A stretch of 36,787 nucleotides of DNA from Pseudomonas sp. S37 (GTDB lineage Bacteria; Pseudomonadota; Gammaproteobacteria; Pseudomonadales; Pseudomonadaceae): assembly GCF_016658545.1 (NCBI RefSeq), contig NZ_JACVZC010000056.1, positions 1-36,787 on the forward strand, in the 5' to 3' direction. The position numbers were made by a program, and so were the translations under genes. Of the stretch, positions 23,743 through 32,350 are shown piece by piece (positions within the stretch are counted from its first letter, which is position 1; every line of letters starts with the position of its first letter). The notes under the pieces are model-generated. The model worked only from the letters and a program-made list of their open reading frames with translations, was not told where the DNA came from and did not search any database.

Positions 23743-25902
23743 TTGCCAGTGCCTGCCCTTCTGCGTTACCTGTTCCTGCTGCTGTTGCTGTTCATCACCC
23801 CGGTACAGGCGGCGGGCCTGCCCGGCCTGCTGGGCGGCAGTGCGCCCGCGCAACCGGAGGCCACCGAGCCGCTGGGCAAGTCGCTGGACGAAGTGATCAA
23901 GAACCTTGAAAACGACCAGCAACGGGCCAAGCTGCTGGCCGACCTGAAAAAACTGCGCGACGCCACCAAGCAGTCACAACCCAGTGTCGAACAGGGTGTG
24001 CTCGGCCTGATCGGCGGCGCCCTGCATGACTTCGAAAAGCAGTTCAGCGGTGACGCCAGCCCGTTCTCCCGCTGGGCCGCGGAAATTGAGCAGGCCCAGG
24101 CCGAACTGACCGAGCTGATGGTGCCGGTGCACCAGTGGCCGGCCATTCTGTTCGGTTTTGCCGCAGTCATTGCCGTGTGGAGCCTGCTGGCCTACGCCTT
24201 CAACTGGGTCGGCCACCGCATACGCCTGCGCTTTGGCTTGAGCGAAGAACTGCCACAGCACCCGCGCACCTGGGACCTGGTGCGCTTTGCCTTGCGCAAG
24301 CTGGGCCCGTGGCTGGTGGCGCTGGTGTTCACCGTGTACCTGAGCTTCGTGCTGCCGCCGTCGCTGGGCAAGTCGCTGGCCATGGTGCTGGCCTACGCAC
24401 TGGTGGTCGGTACCTGCTTCTCGGCCATCTGCGTCATCGCCTTCTCGCTGCTGGACGGCCCACACCGCCACCGCGCCCTGCACATCCTGCGGCACCAGGC
24501 GTTTCGCCCGCTGTGGTTGATCGGCAGCTTCGCCGCGTTTGGCGAGGCGATGAGCGACCCACGCATGCTGGTGGCCCTGGGCACCCACCTGGCACATGCC
24601 CTGGCGACCCTGGCCAACGTGGTTGCCGCGCTGTGCACCGGGTTGTTCATCCTGCGCTTCCGCCGCCCGATCGCCCACCTGATCCGCAACCAGCCGCTGT
24701 CACGGCGCCTGACCCGACGCACGCTCAGCGACACCATCGAGATCCTCGGCAGCTTCTGGTTCATCCCGGCGCTGATCCTGGTGGCCATCTCGCTGTTCGC
24801 CACCTTCGTCTCTGCCGGTGACACCAGCACCGCCCTGCGCCAGTCGCTGATGTGCACGGTGCTGGTAGTGGTGTGCATGGTGCTCAACGGCCTGGTACGC
24901 CGCCACGCCGCCAACCCCAAACGCGCCGCCAAGCGCCAGGCGGTCTACGCCGAACGCCTGCGCAACTTCGGCTACCTGCTGGTGCACTTGCTCATCTGGC
25001 TGCTGTTCATCGAGCTGGGCCTGCGTGTGTGGGGCCTGTCGATGATCAGTTTCGCCGAGGGCGACGGCCACGACATCAGCGTGCGCCTGCTGGGCCTGGC
25101 CGGCACGCTGATCGTCGCCTGGCTGGTGTGGATCCTCGCCGACACCGCCGTGCACCACGCGCTGGTGCGCTCGCGCCGGGGCCTGGCCAACGCCCGCGCG
25201 CAGACCATGATGCCGTTGATCCGCAACGTGATGTTCGTGGTCATCTTCATCATTGCGGTGATCGTTGCCCTGGCCAACATGGGCATGAACGTTACCCCGC
25301 TGCTGGCCGGTGCGGGTGTGATCGGCCTGGCCATCGGTTTTGGCGCGCAGTCGCTGGTGGCCGACCTGATCACCGGGCTGTTCATCATCATCGAGGACTC
25401 GCTGGCGATCGACGACTACGTGGATGTCGGCGGCCACCTGGGCACGGTGGAGGGGCTGACCATTCGTACCGTGCGCCTGCGCGATATCGATGGCATCGTG
25501 CATACCATCCCGTTCAGCGAAATCAAGAGCATCAAGAACTACTCGCGGGAGTTCGGCTACGCCATCTTCCGCGTGGCGATCCCGCACAGCATGAATATCG
25601 ACCAGGCTATTACACTGATCCGCGAGGTCGGGCAGAAGCTGCGCAATGACCCGCTGATGCGGCGCAATATCTGGTCGCCACTGGAGTTGCAGGGGGTGGA
25701 GAGTTTCGAGTCGGGCTCGGCGATCTTGCGGGCGCGGTTCAAGACTGCACCGATCAAGCAGTGGGAAGTGTCGCGGGCGTTCAACCTGGCGTTGAAGCGG
25801 CAGCTGGACGAGGCCGGGCTGGACCTGGCTACGCCGCGGTTGTCGGTGCAGGTGGTGACGGCTGGTGGTGGGGGGATGGCAGAGGCCGGTTCTTCCAGTT
25901 AG
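23743..25902 (+). CDS. Large MscS-family mechanosensitive channel (YbiO-like)
   Basis: A 719-residue inner-membrane channel that opens under membrane tension to release solutes after osmotic downshift. A signal peptide (RYLFLLLLLFITPVQA) is followed by a periplasmic, partly coiled-coil region (about residues 45-125) and roughly 10 helices. The pore helix and MscS core begin near Val517 (VTPLLAGAGVIGLAIGFGAQ), then LVADLITGLFIIIEDSLAIDDYVDVGG and a cytoplasmic beta and alpha/beta domain. The size and build resemble E. coli YbiO more than MscS. The start is TTG 23743 or GTG 23749; GAGGT at 23734 fits the latter spacing better. A Gly/Ser-rich C-terminus ends it. It suits the osmotic-stress theme. 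Confidence 0.92.
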   Translation: MPVPALLRYLFLLLLLFITPVQAAGLPGLLGGSAPAQPEATEPLGKSLDEVIKNLENDQQRAKLLADLKKLRDATKQSQPSVEQGVLGLIGGALHDFEKQFSGDASPFSRWAAEIEQAQAELTELMVPVHQWPAILFGFAAVIAVWSLLAYAFNWVGHRIRLRFGLSEELPQHPRTWDLVRFALRKLGPWLVALVFTVYLSFVLPPSLGKSLAMVLAYALVVGTCFSAICVIAFSLLDGPHRHRALHILRHQAFRPLWLIGSFAAFGEAMSDPRMLVALGTHLAHALATLANVVAALCTGLFILRFRRPIAHLIRNQPLSRRLTRRTLSDTIEILGSFWFIPALILVAISLFATFVSAGDTSTALRQSLMCTVLVVVCMVLNGLVRRHAANPKRAAKRQAVYAERLRNFGYLLVHLLIWLLFIELGLRVWGLSMISFAEGDGHDISVRLLGLAGTLIVAWLVWILADTAVHHALVRSRRGLANARAQTMMPLIRNVMFVVIFIIAVIVALANMGMNVTPLLAGAGVIGLAIGFGAQSLVADLITGLFIIIEDSLAIDDYVDVGGHLGTVEGLTIRTVRLRDIDGIVHTIPFSEIKSIKNYSREFGYAIFRVAIPHSMNIDQAITLIREVGQKLRNDPLMRRNIWSPLELQGVESFESGSAILRARFKTAPIKQWEVSRAFNLALKRQLDEAGLDLATPRLSVQVVTAGGGGMAEAGSSS

Positions 25903-25995
25903 GGCCCTTTCGCGGGTAAACCCGCTCCCACAGGATGGCCACAGGTTCGACTGTTGTGGTGTACCTGTGGGAGCGGGTTTACCCGCGAAGAAGCC
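25902..25995. repeat. REP inverted pair
   Basis: Units at 25902-25934 and 25963-25995 between the convergent channel and GntR genes. It begins at the last base of the channel stop codon. Confidence 0.87.
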
Positions 25996-26001
25996 AACAC
26001 C

Positions 26002-26715
26002 TCATCCGGCCTGAGCACGAATGCGAATCGCATCATGCCGCCAATACTCCAGGTCACAGTCGATCAGGTGCCCATGCTGGTCACTGTTGACCCGGGTAAT
26101 GTGCAACCCCGGGCTGCCCGCCGACACTTTCAACGCACTGGCCGCCTCCACCGGCAGCGCGGTCGGCAAAATCTCGAAGCACACTTGCCCATACTCAATG
26201 CCATACACCCGCCCATAGATCTCGGTCAGCGACTGCGCCAGGTCCTGCTCGAGGATGCCGGGGAAATAACGCGGGTTCAGGTAATGCTCGGCATACAGCA
26301 CCGCCCGCCCATCAATGCGCCGTAACCGGCAGATCCGCACCACACTCGACAACGCCGGCAACTGCAGGCGCGCACAGATTGCCGCCGAAGCCGGCTGCAG
26401 CCGCGCCGACAGCAGTTCGGTACTGGCCTCGCGGCCTTGGTCACGCACCATGGCATGGAAATGGCTGCGCTCGATCAGGTCGTAGGTCAGCCGTTGCGGC
26501 GCAACAAACCAGCCACGCCGTTCTTCGCGGTAGATCAGGCCTTGGGCTTCCAGCTGCGCCAGCGCCTCGCGCAGGGTAATGCGTGTGGTGTCGAACACTT
26601 CGCTGAGCCGGCGCTCGGCCGGCAGCTTGCCGCCCGGCGCCAGCAGGCCGTGCTTGATCTGCTCCTGCAGGGCATGGCAGATGGCTGTTACCGCACGCGG
26701 TGGCGTCGACTGCAT
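26002..26715 (-). CDS. GntR-family regulator with UTRA domain
   Basis: A 237-residue HutC/PhnF-type repressor. The N-terminal winged helix-turn-helix spans about residues 1-75 (LPAERRLSEVFDTTRITLREALAQLEAQGLIYREERRGWFV). The C-terminal UTRA ligand-binding domain spans about 95-235 (ILEQDLAQSLTEIYGRVYGIEYGQ). It is divergent from the ABC importer operon that follows, and CTAG-centred dyads lie before both genes, so it probably represses that operon and itself until an effector, maybe the imported compound, binds. I chose ATG 26715; the longer frame to 26760 crosses the 26731-26744 dyad. Confidence 0.9.
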   Translation of the reverse strand: MQSTPPRAVTAICHALQEQIKHGLLAPGGKLPAERRLSEVFDTTRITLREALAQLEAQGLIYREERRGWFVAPQRLTYDLIERSHFHAMVRDQGREASTELLSARLQPASAAICARLQLPALSSVVRICRLRRIDGRAVLYAEHYLNPRYFPGILEQDLAQSLTEIYGRVYGIEYGQVCFEILPTALPVEAASALKVSAGSPGLHITRVNSDQHGHLIDCDLEYWRHDAIRIRAQAG

Positions 26716-26730
26716 CAAAAGGTTACCTAT

Positions 26731-26744
26731 CTGGACTAGTCCAG
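26731..26744. promoter_or_regulatory. Putative GntR operator 1
   Basis: CTGGACTAGTCCAG is a perfect 14-base palindrome 16 bases upstream of the gntR start, where a bound protein would block its own transcription. Its size and symmetry fit a GntR/UTRA dimer site. Confidence 0.6.
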
Positions 26745-26954
26745 CCCTGTCACAGGGCATGTGGAGAATAGTGCAAGCCTAGGCAGGGCTGATGAACATC
26801 CTGTGACAAAGGCTTTGCCCAGCTATTGCCAGAAACGCGCAAAGCCAGCAGAACCGGGGTGATCGCGTGGTCTACGCTGTAGCTTCAGGGCTTAAAGCGG
26901 CCCCTCCCTACATCAAACTGTCACGCAAGCGGCCTACCTTGGCTCAAGGTTTGC

Positions 26955-26966
26955 TGACCTAGACCA
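26955..26966. promoter_or_regulatory. Putative GntR operator 2
   Basis: TGACCTAGACCA shares the CTAG centre and TGG/CCA ends with operator 1 (right half GACCA), though it is an imperfect dyad. It lies 77 bases before the binding-protein gene, in the expected promoter area. Confidence 0.45.
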
Positions 26967-27042
26967 AAGGTGCCAGTCAACCGCTCGCAACGGCTTTACC
27001 CATAACAACGATCGCAAAGGCACCCACCCCAAGGAGCTTCGG

Positions 27043-28107
27043 ATGAAAAAGTTCTTCATGGCGTCACTGCTCGGTTCGGCTATCGCGTTGTGCACCACGG
27101 CCATGGCCGCCGGCACCGACCTCAAGGCCCTGGAAGACGCAGCCAAAAAGGAAGGCACCGTCAACAGCGTGGGCATGCCCGACGCCTGGGCCAACTGGAA
27201 AGGCACCTGGGAAGACCTGGCCAGCAAATATGGCCTCAAGCACAGCGACACCGACATGAGCTCGGCGCAGGAGCTGGCCAAGTTCGAGGCCGAAAAGGAC
27301 AACGCCAGCGCCGACATCGGCGACGTGGGTGCCGCCTTCGGCCCGATTGCCGTGACCAAGGGTGTCAGCCAGCCGTACAAGCCAAGCACCTGGGACCAGG
27401 TACCGGAATGGGCCAAGGACAAGGACGGCCACTGGGCGCTGGCCTATACCGGCACCATCGCATTCATCATCAACAAGGACCTGGTCAAGGAAGGCGAACG
27501 CCCGAAAACCTGGCATGACCTGGAAAAGGGCAAGTACAAGGTCGCCATCGGTGACGTGGGCACCGCGGCCCAGGCCGCCAACGGCGTGCTGGCTGCGGCG
27601 ATTGCCTACAAGGGTGACGAGAGCAACATCGAACCGGGCCTGCAGTTGTTCACCAAGCTGGCCCAGCAGAAGCGCCTATCGCTGGCCAACCCGACCATCC
27701 AGACCCTGGAAAAGGGCGAGGTTGAAGTGGGCGTGGTGTGGGACTTCAACGGCCTGAGCTACCGCGAGCAGATCGACCCCAAGCGTTTTGAAGTGCTGAT
27801 CCCGTCGGATGGCTCGGTGATTTCCGGCTATACCACAGTCATCAACAAATACGCCAAGCACCCCAACGCGGCAAAGCTGACCCGCGAATACATCTTCAGC
27901 GATGCCGGGCAGATCAACCTGGCCAAGGGGCACGCGCGGCCAATTCGTGCCGAGCACCTGAAGCTGCCGGCGGATGTGCAGGCCAAGCTGCTGCCGAACG
28001 AGCAGTACGGGGCGGCGCAGCCGATCAAGAATGCCGAGGCCTGGGAAGCAACCTCCAAGGCACTGCCGCAGAAGTGGCAGGAGCAGGTGATTATCGAGAT
28101 GGAATAA
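27043..28107 (+). CDS. ABC importer periplasmic binding protein, substrate unknown
   Basis: A 354-residue extracellular binding protein of the family 1/AfuA-Fbp type. A signal peptide (MKKFFMASLLGSAIALCTTAMA) is followed by GTDLKALEDAAKKEGTVNSVG, typical of this group. Relatives bind iron(III), polyamines, thiamine or phosphonates; I cannot assign the ligand. The downstream hydrolases suggest a phosphorylated compound. AAGGAG at 27031-27036 is a strong ribosome site, 6 bases before ATG. A REP pair directly after this gene may keep its mRNA more abundant than that of the permeases. Confidence 0.88.
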   Translation: MKKFFMASLLGSAIALCTTAMAAGTDLKALEDAAKKEGTVNSVGMPDAWANWKGTWEDLASKYGLKHSDTDMSSAQELAKFEAEKDNASADIGDVGAAFGPIAVTKGVSQPYKPSTWDQVPEWAKDKDGHWALAYTGTIAFIINKDLVKEGERPKTWHDLEKGKYKVAIGDVGTAAQAANGVLAAAIAYKGDESNIEPGLQLFTKLAQQKRLSLANPTIQTLEKGEVEVGVVWDFNGLSYREQIDPKRFEVLIPSDGSVISGYTTVINKYAKHPNAAKLTREYIFSDAGQINLAKGHARPIRAEHLKLPADVQAKLLPNEQYGAAQPIKNAEAWEATSKALPQKWQEQVIIEME

Positions 28108-28134
28108 AGGGCTGGGCTTTGTAGTGCCTCATCC

Positions 28135-28228
28135 GGCCCTTTCGCGGGTAAACCCGCTCCTACACAGGTCTGCGTCCCCCGTGAGGATACGCGGTAAATG
28201 CAGGAGCGGGTTTACCCGCGAATAGCCC
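28135..28228. repeat. REP inverted pair inside the importer operon
   Basis: Units at 28135-28164 and 28199-28228 lie between the binding-protein gene and the rest of the operon, ending 25 bases before the hydrolase start. The arrangement resembles malE-REP-malF in E. coli, where REP raises the amount of binding-protein mRNA. Confidence 0.87.
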
Positions 28229-28253
28229 AACGCGGTTCATGACTGGAGCAAAC

Positions 28254-29060
28254 ATGCAACACAACGTCATCCTGGTCCTGCTCGACGGCCTGAACTACCA
28301 GGTCGCACACCACGCCATGGGCCACCTGCATGCCTACGTCGAGGCCGACCGCGCCGCGCTGTACCGCGTGGAATGCGAACTGCCGTCGCTGTCGCGGCCG
28401 CTGTACGAATGCATCCTCACCGGCGTACCGCCAATCGACAGCGGCATCGTGCACAACAACGTCAACCGCCTGTCCAACCAGCGCAGCGTGTTCCACTACG
28501 CCCGCGAGGCCAACCTGGGCACTGCGGCGGCGGCGTACCACTGGATGAGCGAGCTGTACAACCGCTCACCCTTCGACCCGCAGCGTGACCGCCACACCCA
28601 CGCGCCCAAGCTGCCGATCCAGCACGGGCTGTTCTACTGGGACGACCGCTACCCCGACTCACACCTGCTGGCCGACGGCGAATACCTGCGCCGCCGCCAT
28701 GCACCTAACTTCCTGCTGGTACACCCGATGAGCATCGACGACGTCGGCCATCGCCACGGCCTGGACAGCAGCCAGTACCGCAACGCCGCGCGCAGCGTCG
28801 ATATCCTGCTGGCCGACTACCTGCCGGGCTGGCTCGAAGAGGGCTACCAGGTGCTGGTCACTGCCGACCACGGCATGAACAACGACCGCTCGCACAACGG
28901 CCTGCTGGCCGAAGAGCGCGAAGTCCCGCTGTTCGTCTTCGGCGACGCCTTCAGCCTCGACCCTGCGGCCAAGCCGCTGCAAACCGAGCTGTGCGGGACC
29001 ATTTGCGAGCTGCTGGGCGCCGCGCACGACAAAACGGTGTGCCGGGAGCTACTCAAGTGA
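28254..29060 (+). CDS. Cytoplasmic alkaline-phosphatase-superfamily hydrolase
   Basis: A 268-residue bimetallic phospho-hydrolase related to nucleotide pyrophosphatase/phosphodiesterases. All superfamily residues are visible: Asp11 (LLDG), nucleophile candidate Ser47 (LPSLSRP), Asp162 and His166 (IDDVGH), Asp205-His206 (TADHGM) and His214 (DRSHNG). There is no signal peptide, so it acts inside the cell on imported material. Phosphodiesters, phosphonates or phosphomonoesters are all possible for the superfamily. ATG 28254 has GGAG 7 bases upstream; ATG 28239 is less likely. Its stop overlaps the permease GTG start (GTGA), so it belongs to the transporter operon. Confidence 0.87.
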   Translation: MQHNVILVLLDGLNYQVAHHAMGHLHAYVEADRAALYRVECELPSLSRPLYECILTGVPPIDSGIVHNNVNRLSNQRSVFHYAREANLGTAAAAYHWMSELYNRSPFDPQRDRHTHAPKLPIQHGLFYWDDRYPDSHLLADGEYLRRRHAPNFLLVHPMSIDDVGHRHGLDSSQYRNAARSVDILLADYLPGWLEEGYQVLVTADHGMNNDRSHNGLLAEEREVPLFVFGDAFSLDPAAKPLQTELCGTICELLGAAHDKTVCRELLK

Positions 29061-29887
29061 ACCGTGGCCGTTACCTGGCCCTGCTCTGCCTGCTGCCGTT
29101 CGCCGTGTTCTTCGTCATCTTCCAGGTCGCGCCGCTGGCCTGGGTGGCAATCAACAGCCTGCAATCGGAAGCCGGCTGGGGCATGGCCAACTTCAGCAAG
29201 GTGTTCGCCTCGAAGTTCTACCTGCAGGCACTGCAACGCAGCCTGGAGATCAGCTTCTGGTCGAGCCTGTTCGGCATCGTCATCGCCACCCTCGGTGCCT
29301 ATTCGCTGCGCCAGGTCGACTCGAGGCTGCGCGACTTCGTCAGCGCCTTCGCCAACATGACCAGCAACTTCGCCGGGGTGCCTCTGGCCTTCGCCTTTAT
29401 CATCCTGCTCGGTTTCAACGGCGCGCTGACCCTGCTGCTGAAACAGGTCGGCCTGCTGGAAGACTTCAGCATCTACTCCAAAAGCGGTTTGATCCTGGTG
29501 TACACCTACTTCCAGATCCCGCTGGGCGTGTTGCTGCTGTACCCCGCTTTCGACGCCCTGCGCGAAGACTGGCGCGAGTCGGCTGCGCTGCTGGGCGCCA
29601 GCCACTGGCAGTTCTGGCGGCACATCGGCCTGCCGGTGCTGACCCCGGCCCTGCTCGGCACCTTCGTCATCCTGCTGGCCAACGCGCTGGGTGCCTATGC
29701 CACCGTGTACGCCCTGACCACCGGCAACTTCAACGTGCTGCCAATCCGCATCGCCGGCCTGGTGGCCGGTGACATCAGCCTAGACCCCAACCTGGCCAGT
29801 GCCCTGGCGATGGTGCTGGTAGGGCTGATGACGCTGGTCACGGTGGTACACCAATGGCTACTGAAACGGAGCTACCATGCGCGCTGA
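29057..29887 (+). CDS. ABC importer permease 1
   Basis: A 276-residue inner-membrane permease with six predicted helices and a cytoplasmic EAA-type coupling loop at about 176-205 (EDWRESAALLGASHWQFWRHIGLPVLTP). The start is GTG 29057, overlapping the hydrolase stop, with GGGAG 9 bases upstream; the ATG frame from 28991 lies inside the previous gene. It overlaps the second permease by 11 bases. It should pair with it as a heterodimeric channel. Confidence 0.9.
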   Translation: MNRGRYLALLCLLPFAVFFVIFQVAPLAWVAINSLQSEAGWGMANFSKVFASKFYLQALQRSLEISFWSSLFGIVIATLGAYSLRQVDSRLRDFVSAFANMTSNFAGVPLAFAFIILLGFNGALTLLLKQVGLLEDFSIYSKSGLILVYTYFQIPLGVLLLYPAFDALREDWRESAALLGASHWQFWRHIGLPVLTPALLGTFVILLANALGAYATVYALTTGNFNVLPIRIAGLVAGDISLDPNLASALAMVLVGLMTLVTVVHQWLLKRSYHAR

Positions 29888-30671
29888 CTCGCGTTCCGGC
29901 GGCTGGTACCACCGCCTCGTGGTCTACCTGCTGTTCCTGATCCTGCTGCTGCCGCTGGCCGGCACCCTGCTCTACTCGCTGGCCACCAGCTGGTCGGCCA
30001 GCCTGCTGCCCAGCGGCCTGACCTTCAAGTGGTACATTGCGCTGTGGAGCGAGCCGCGCTTTCTGGCAGCCTTCGGCCAGTCGCTGCTGGTGTGCGTGGG
30101 CGCACTGTTGCTGTCGGTAGTGCTGATCCTGCCGCTGCTGTTCGTGGTGCACTACCACTTCCCCAGGCTCGACGCGCTGATGAACATCCTGATCCTGCTG
30201 CCGTTCGCGGTACCGCCGGTGGTGTCGTCGGTGGGGCTGCTGCAGTTGTATGGCAGCGGGCCGATGGCCATGGTCGGCACACCGTGGATCCTGATCGGCT
30301 GCTACTTCACCATCGCCCTGCCGTTCATGTACCGGGCCATTACCAACAACCTGCAGGCCATCAACCTGCGCGACCTGATGGACGCCGCCCAGCTGCTCGG
30401 CGCCAGCACCTGGCAGGCCGCGCTGCTGGTGGTGCTGCCCAACCTGCGCAAGGGCCTGATGGTGGCGCTGCTGCTGTCATTCTCGTTCCTGTTCGGCGAG
30501 TTCGTGTTCGCCAACCTGCTGGTCGGCACCCGCTACGAGACCCTGCAGGTGTACCTGAACAACATGCGCAACAGCAGCGGCCACTTCAACAGCGCGCTGG
30601 TGATCTCGTACTTCGCCTTCGTGCTGGTACTGACCTGGGTTGCCAACCGCCTGAACAAGGACAAGACCTGA
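29877..30671 (+). CDS. ABC importer permease 2
   Basis: A 264-residue partner of the preceding permease, with about six helices and its own EAA loop (RDLMDAAQLLGASTWQAALLVVLPNLRKG). ATG 29877 lies inside the end of permease 1, with GGAG just upstream, so translation is coupled. The ATPase gene starts 1 base after its stop. Confidence 0.92.
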   Translation: MRADSRSGGWYHRLVVYLLFLILLLPLAGTLLYSLATSWSASLLPSGLTFKWYIALWSEPRFLAAFGQSLLVCVGALLLSVVLILPLLFVVHYHFPRLDALMNILILLPFAVPPVVSSVGLLQLYGSGPMAMVGTPWILIGCYFTIALPFMYRAITNNLQAINLRDLMDAAQLLGASTWQAALLVVLPNLRKGLMVALLLSFSFLFGEFVFANLLVGTRYETLQVYLNNMRNSSGHFNSALVISYFAFVLVLTWVANRLNKDKT

Positions 30672-30672
30672 C

Positions 30673-31662
30673 ATGAGCTTCGTCAGCGTACAGAAACTGC
30701 AAAAAAGCTACGCCGGCAGCGCGGTGTTCGAGAACATCGACTGCCACATCGAACGCGGCGAGTTCGTTACCCTGCTCGGCCCTTCCGGCTGCGGCAAGTC
30801 CACCCTGCTGCGCTGCATCGCCGGGCTGACCCCGGTGGACAGCGGGCAGATCCTGCTGGATGGCCAGGACATCGTGCCGCTTAGCCCGCAAAAGCGCGGT
30901 ATCGGCATGGTGTTCCAGAGCTATGCGCTGTTCCCCAACATGACCGTGGAGCAGAACGTCGCCTTTGGCCTGCGCATGCAGAAGGTCAAGGCCGACGAGA
31001 GCCAGCAGCGGGTACGCGAGGCACTGGAGCTGGTAGAGCTGGGCACGTTTGCCGGCCGCTACCCGCACCAGCTGTCGGGCGGCCAGTGCCAGCGCGTGGC
31101 CCTGGCCCGTTCGCTGGTCACCCGCCCGCGCCTGCTGCTGCTCGACGAGCCGCTGTCGGCACTGGATGCGCGCATCCGCAAGCACCTGCGCGAGCAGATA
31201 CGCGCCATCCAGCGCGAGCTGGGGCTGACCACCATCTTCGTCACCCACGACCAGGAAGAGGCGCTGACCATGTCCGACCGCATCTTCCTGATGAACCAGG
31301 GGCGCATCGTCCAGAGCGGCGATGCCGAAACCCTCTACACCGCGCCGGTGGACCTGTTTGCCGCCGGCTTCATTGGCAACTACAACCTGCTCGACGCCGA
31401 CAGCGCCAGCCGCCTGCTGCAACGCCCGGTGGCCAGCCGCCTGGCGATCCGCCCCGAATCGATCACCCTGGGCGTCAACGGCGAACTGGACGCCCAGGTA
31501 CGCAGCCACAGCCTGCTGGGCAACGTGATCCGCTACCGGGTGCAGGTGCGTGACGTGGAGCTGGTGGTCGATGTGCTCAACCGCTCCCCGGCCGACCTGC
31601 ACGCGGACGGCCAGCGGGTAAGCTTGTCGATCGACCCCACGGCGCTACGCGAAGTGGCCTAA
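30673..31662 (+). CDS. ABC importer ATPase
   Basis: A 329-residue ATP-binding subunit of the spermidine/iron/maltose group. Walker A GPSGCGKST is at residues 36-44, then the Q-loop VFQSYALFPNMTV, the signature LSGGQCQRVALARS, Walker B with LLLLDEPLSALDA, and the H-loop VTHDQEEA. A C-terminal TOBE-like domain (about 240-329) may contribute to regulation or ligand sensing. A Cys replaces the usual Gln in the signature (LSGGQCQ). It completes a full importer with the preceding three transporter genes. Confidence 0.94.
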   Translation: MSFVSVQKLQKSYAGSAVFENIDCHIERGEFVTLLGPSGCGKSTLLRCIAGLTPVDSGQILLDGQDIVPLSPQKRGIGMVFQSYALFPNMTVEQNVAFGLRMQKVKADESQQRVREALELVELGTFAGRYPHQLSGGQCQRVALARSLVTRPRLLLLDEPLSALDARIRKHLREQIRAIQRELGLTTIFVTHDQEEALTMSDRIFLMNQGRIVQSGDAETLYTAPVDLFAAGFIGNYNLLDADSASRLLQRPVASRLAIRPESITLGVNGELDAQVRSHSLLGNVIRYRVQVRDVELVVDVLNRSPADLHADGQRVSLSIDPTALREVA

Positions 31663-31676
31663 GGAGATTCAACACG

Positions 31677-32330
31677 ATGGCACTGGCAATTTTCGATCTG
31701 GACGAAACCCTGATCCACGGCGACTGCGCGTCGCTGTGGAGCGAGCAGATGGCCCGGCTGGGCTGGGTCGACGGGAAGGAATTCCTGCGCCGCGACCATG
31801 AACTGATGGAGGCGTACGGCAAAGGCCACCTGCAGATGGAGGACTACATGGCCTTCAGCCTGGAACCGATTGCCGGGCGCACCCTGGAAGAAGTCGAGCA
31901 TTTGGTGGAGCCGTGGGTTGAAGAGGTGATCGAGCCGATCATCTACGGCGATGCCTGCCGCTGCATTGCCGAGCATCGCAAGCGCGGTGATCGCATCCTG
32001 ATCATTTCCGCTTCAGGCACGCACCTGGTGGGGCCGATTGCGGCGCGGTTGGGGGTGGATGAGTACCTGGCGATCGAGCTGGAGGCGGTGAACGGGGTGT
32101 ATACCGGCCAGACCCATGGGGTGCTGACCTACCGCGAGGGCAAGATTACCCGGCTGCTGGAATGGCTGGACCAGGAGCAGGAGAACCTGGAGGGGGCGAG
32201 CTTCTATTCCGATTCGAGGAATGACCTGCCGTTGTTGTTGAAGGTGGATTACCCGTATGCGGTGAACCCGGATGGGGTGTTGCGGGAGCATGCCGAGAAG
32301 AATGGCTGGCCGGTTCTGAGTTGGTCCTGA
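31677..32330 (+). CDS. HAD-IB-type phosphatase
   Basis: A 217-residue haloacid dehalogenase-superfamily hydrolase of the phosphoserine-phosphatase-like group. Motif I FDLDETL gives Asp7 and Asp9, motif II is the Ser in IISASGT, motif III a Lys near YREGKITR, and motif IV YSDSRNDLP. The cap is helical, inserted after motif I. AAGGAG at 31661-31666 overlaps the ATPase stop, so it is the last gene of the operon. Together with the phospho-hydrolase above it suggests stepwise dephosphorylation of an imported molecule, by inference. The substrate is unknown. Confidence 0.9.
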   Translation: MALAIFDLDETLIHGDCASLWSEQMARLGWVDGKEFLRRDHELMEAYGKGHLQMEDYMAFSLEPIAGRTLEEVEHLVEPWVEEVIEPIIYGDACRCIAEHRKRGDRILIISASGTHLVGPIAARLGVDEYLAIELEAVNGVYTGQTHGVLTYREGKITRLLEWLDQEQENLEGASFYSDSRNDLPLLLKVDYPYAVNPDGVLREHAEKNGWPVLSWS

Positions 32331-32350
32331 GCTTCTTGCATTGCCTGTAC

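Larger units (their letters stand above)
26716..27042. other. Divergent regulatory region between gntR and the importer operon
   Basis: The 327-base gap holds the start signals of both genes, two dyads (26731-26744 and 26955-26966), and a strong ribosome site AAGGAG at 27031-27036 for the binding-protein gene. I saw no gene or REP in it. A lone CTGTCAC at 26918 is not a Pho box. Confidence 0.6.

Noticed and set aside
26918..26924. CTGTCAC as a Pho box for the importer operon
   Set aside because: The bases 11 positions further on do not form a second half-site, so it is a lone match.
28991..29056. ATG-started longer form of permease 1
   Set aside because: It would overlap the hydrolase gene by 70 bases and add a hydrophilic N-terminus; GTG 29057 has a ribosome site and the usual overlap.
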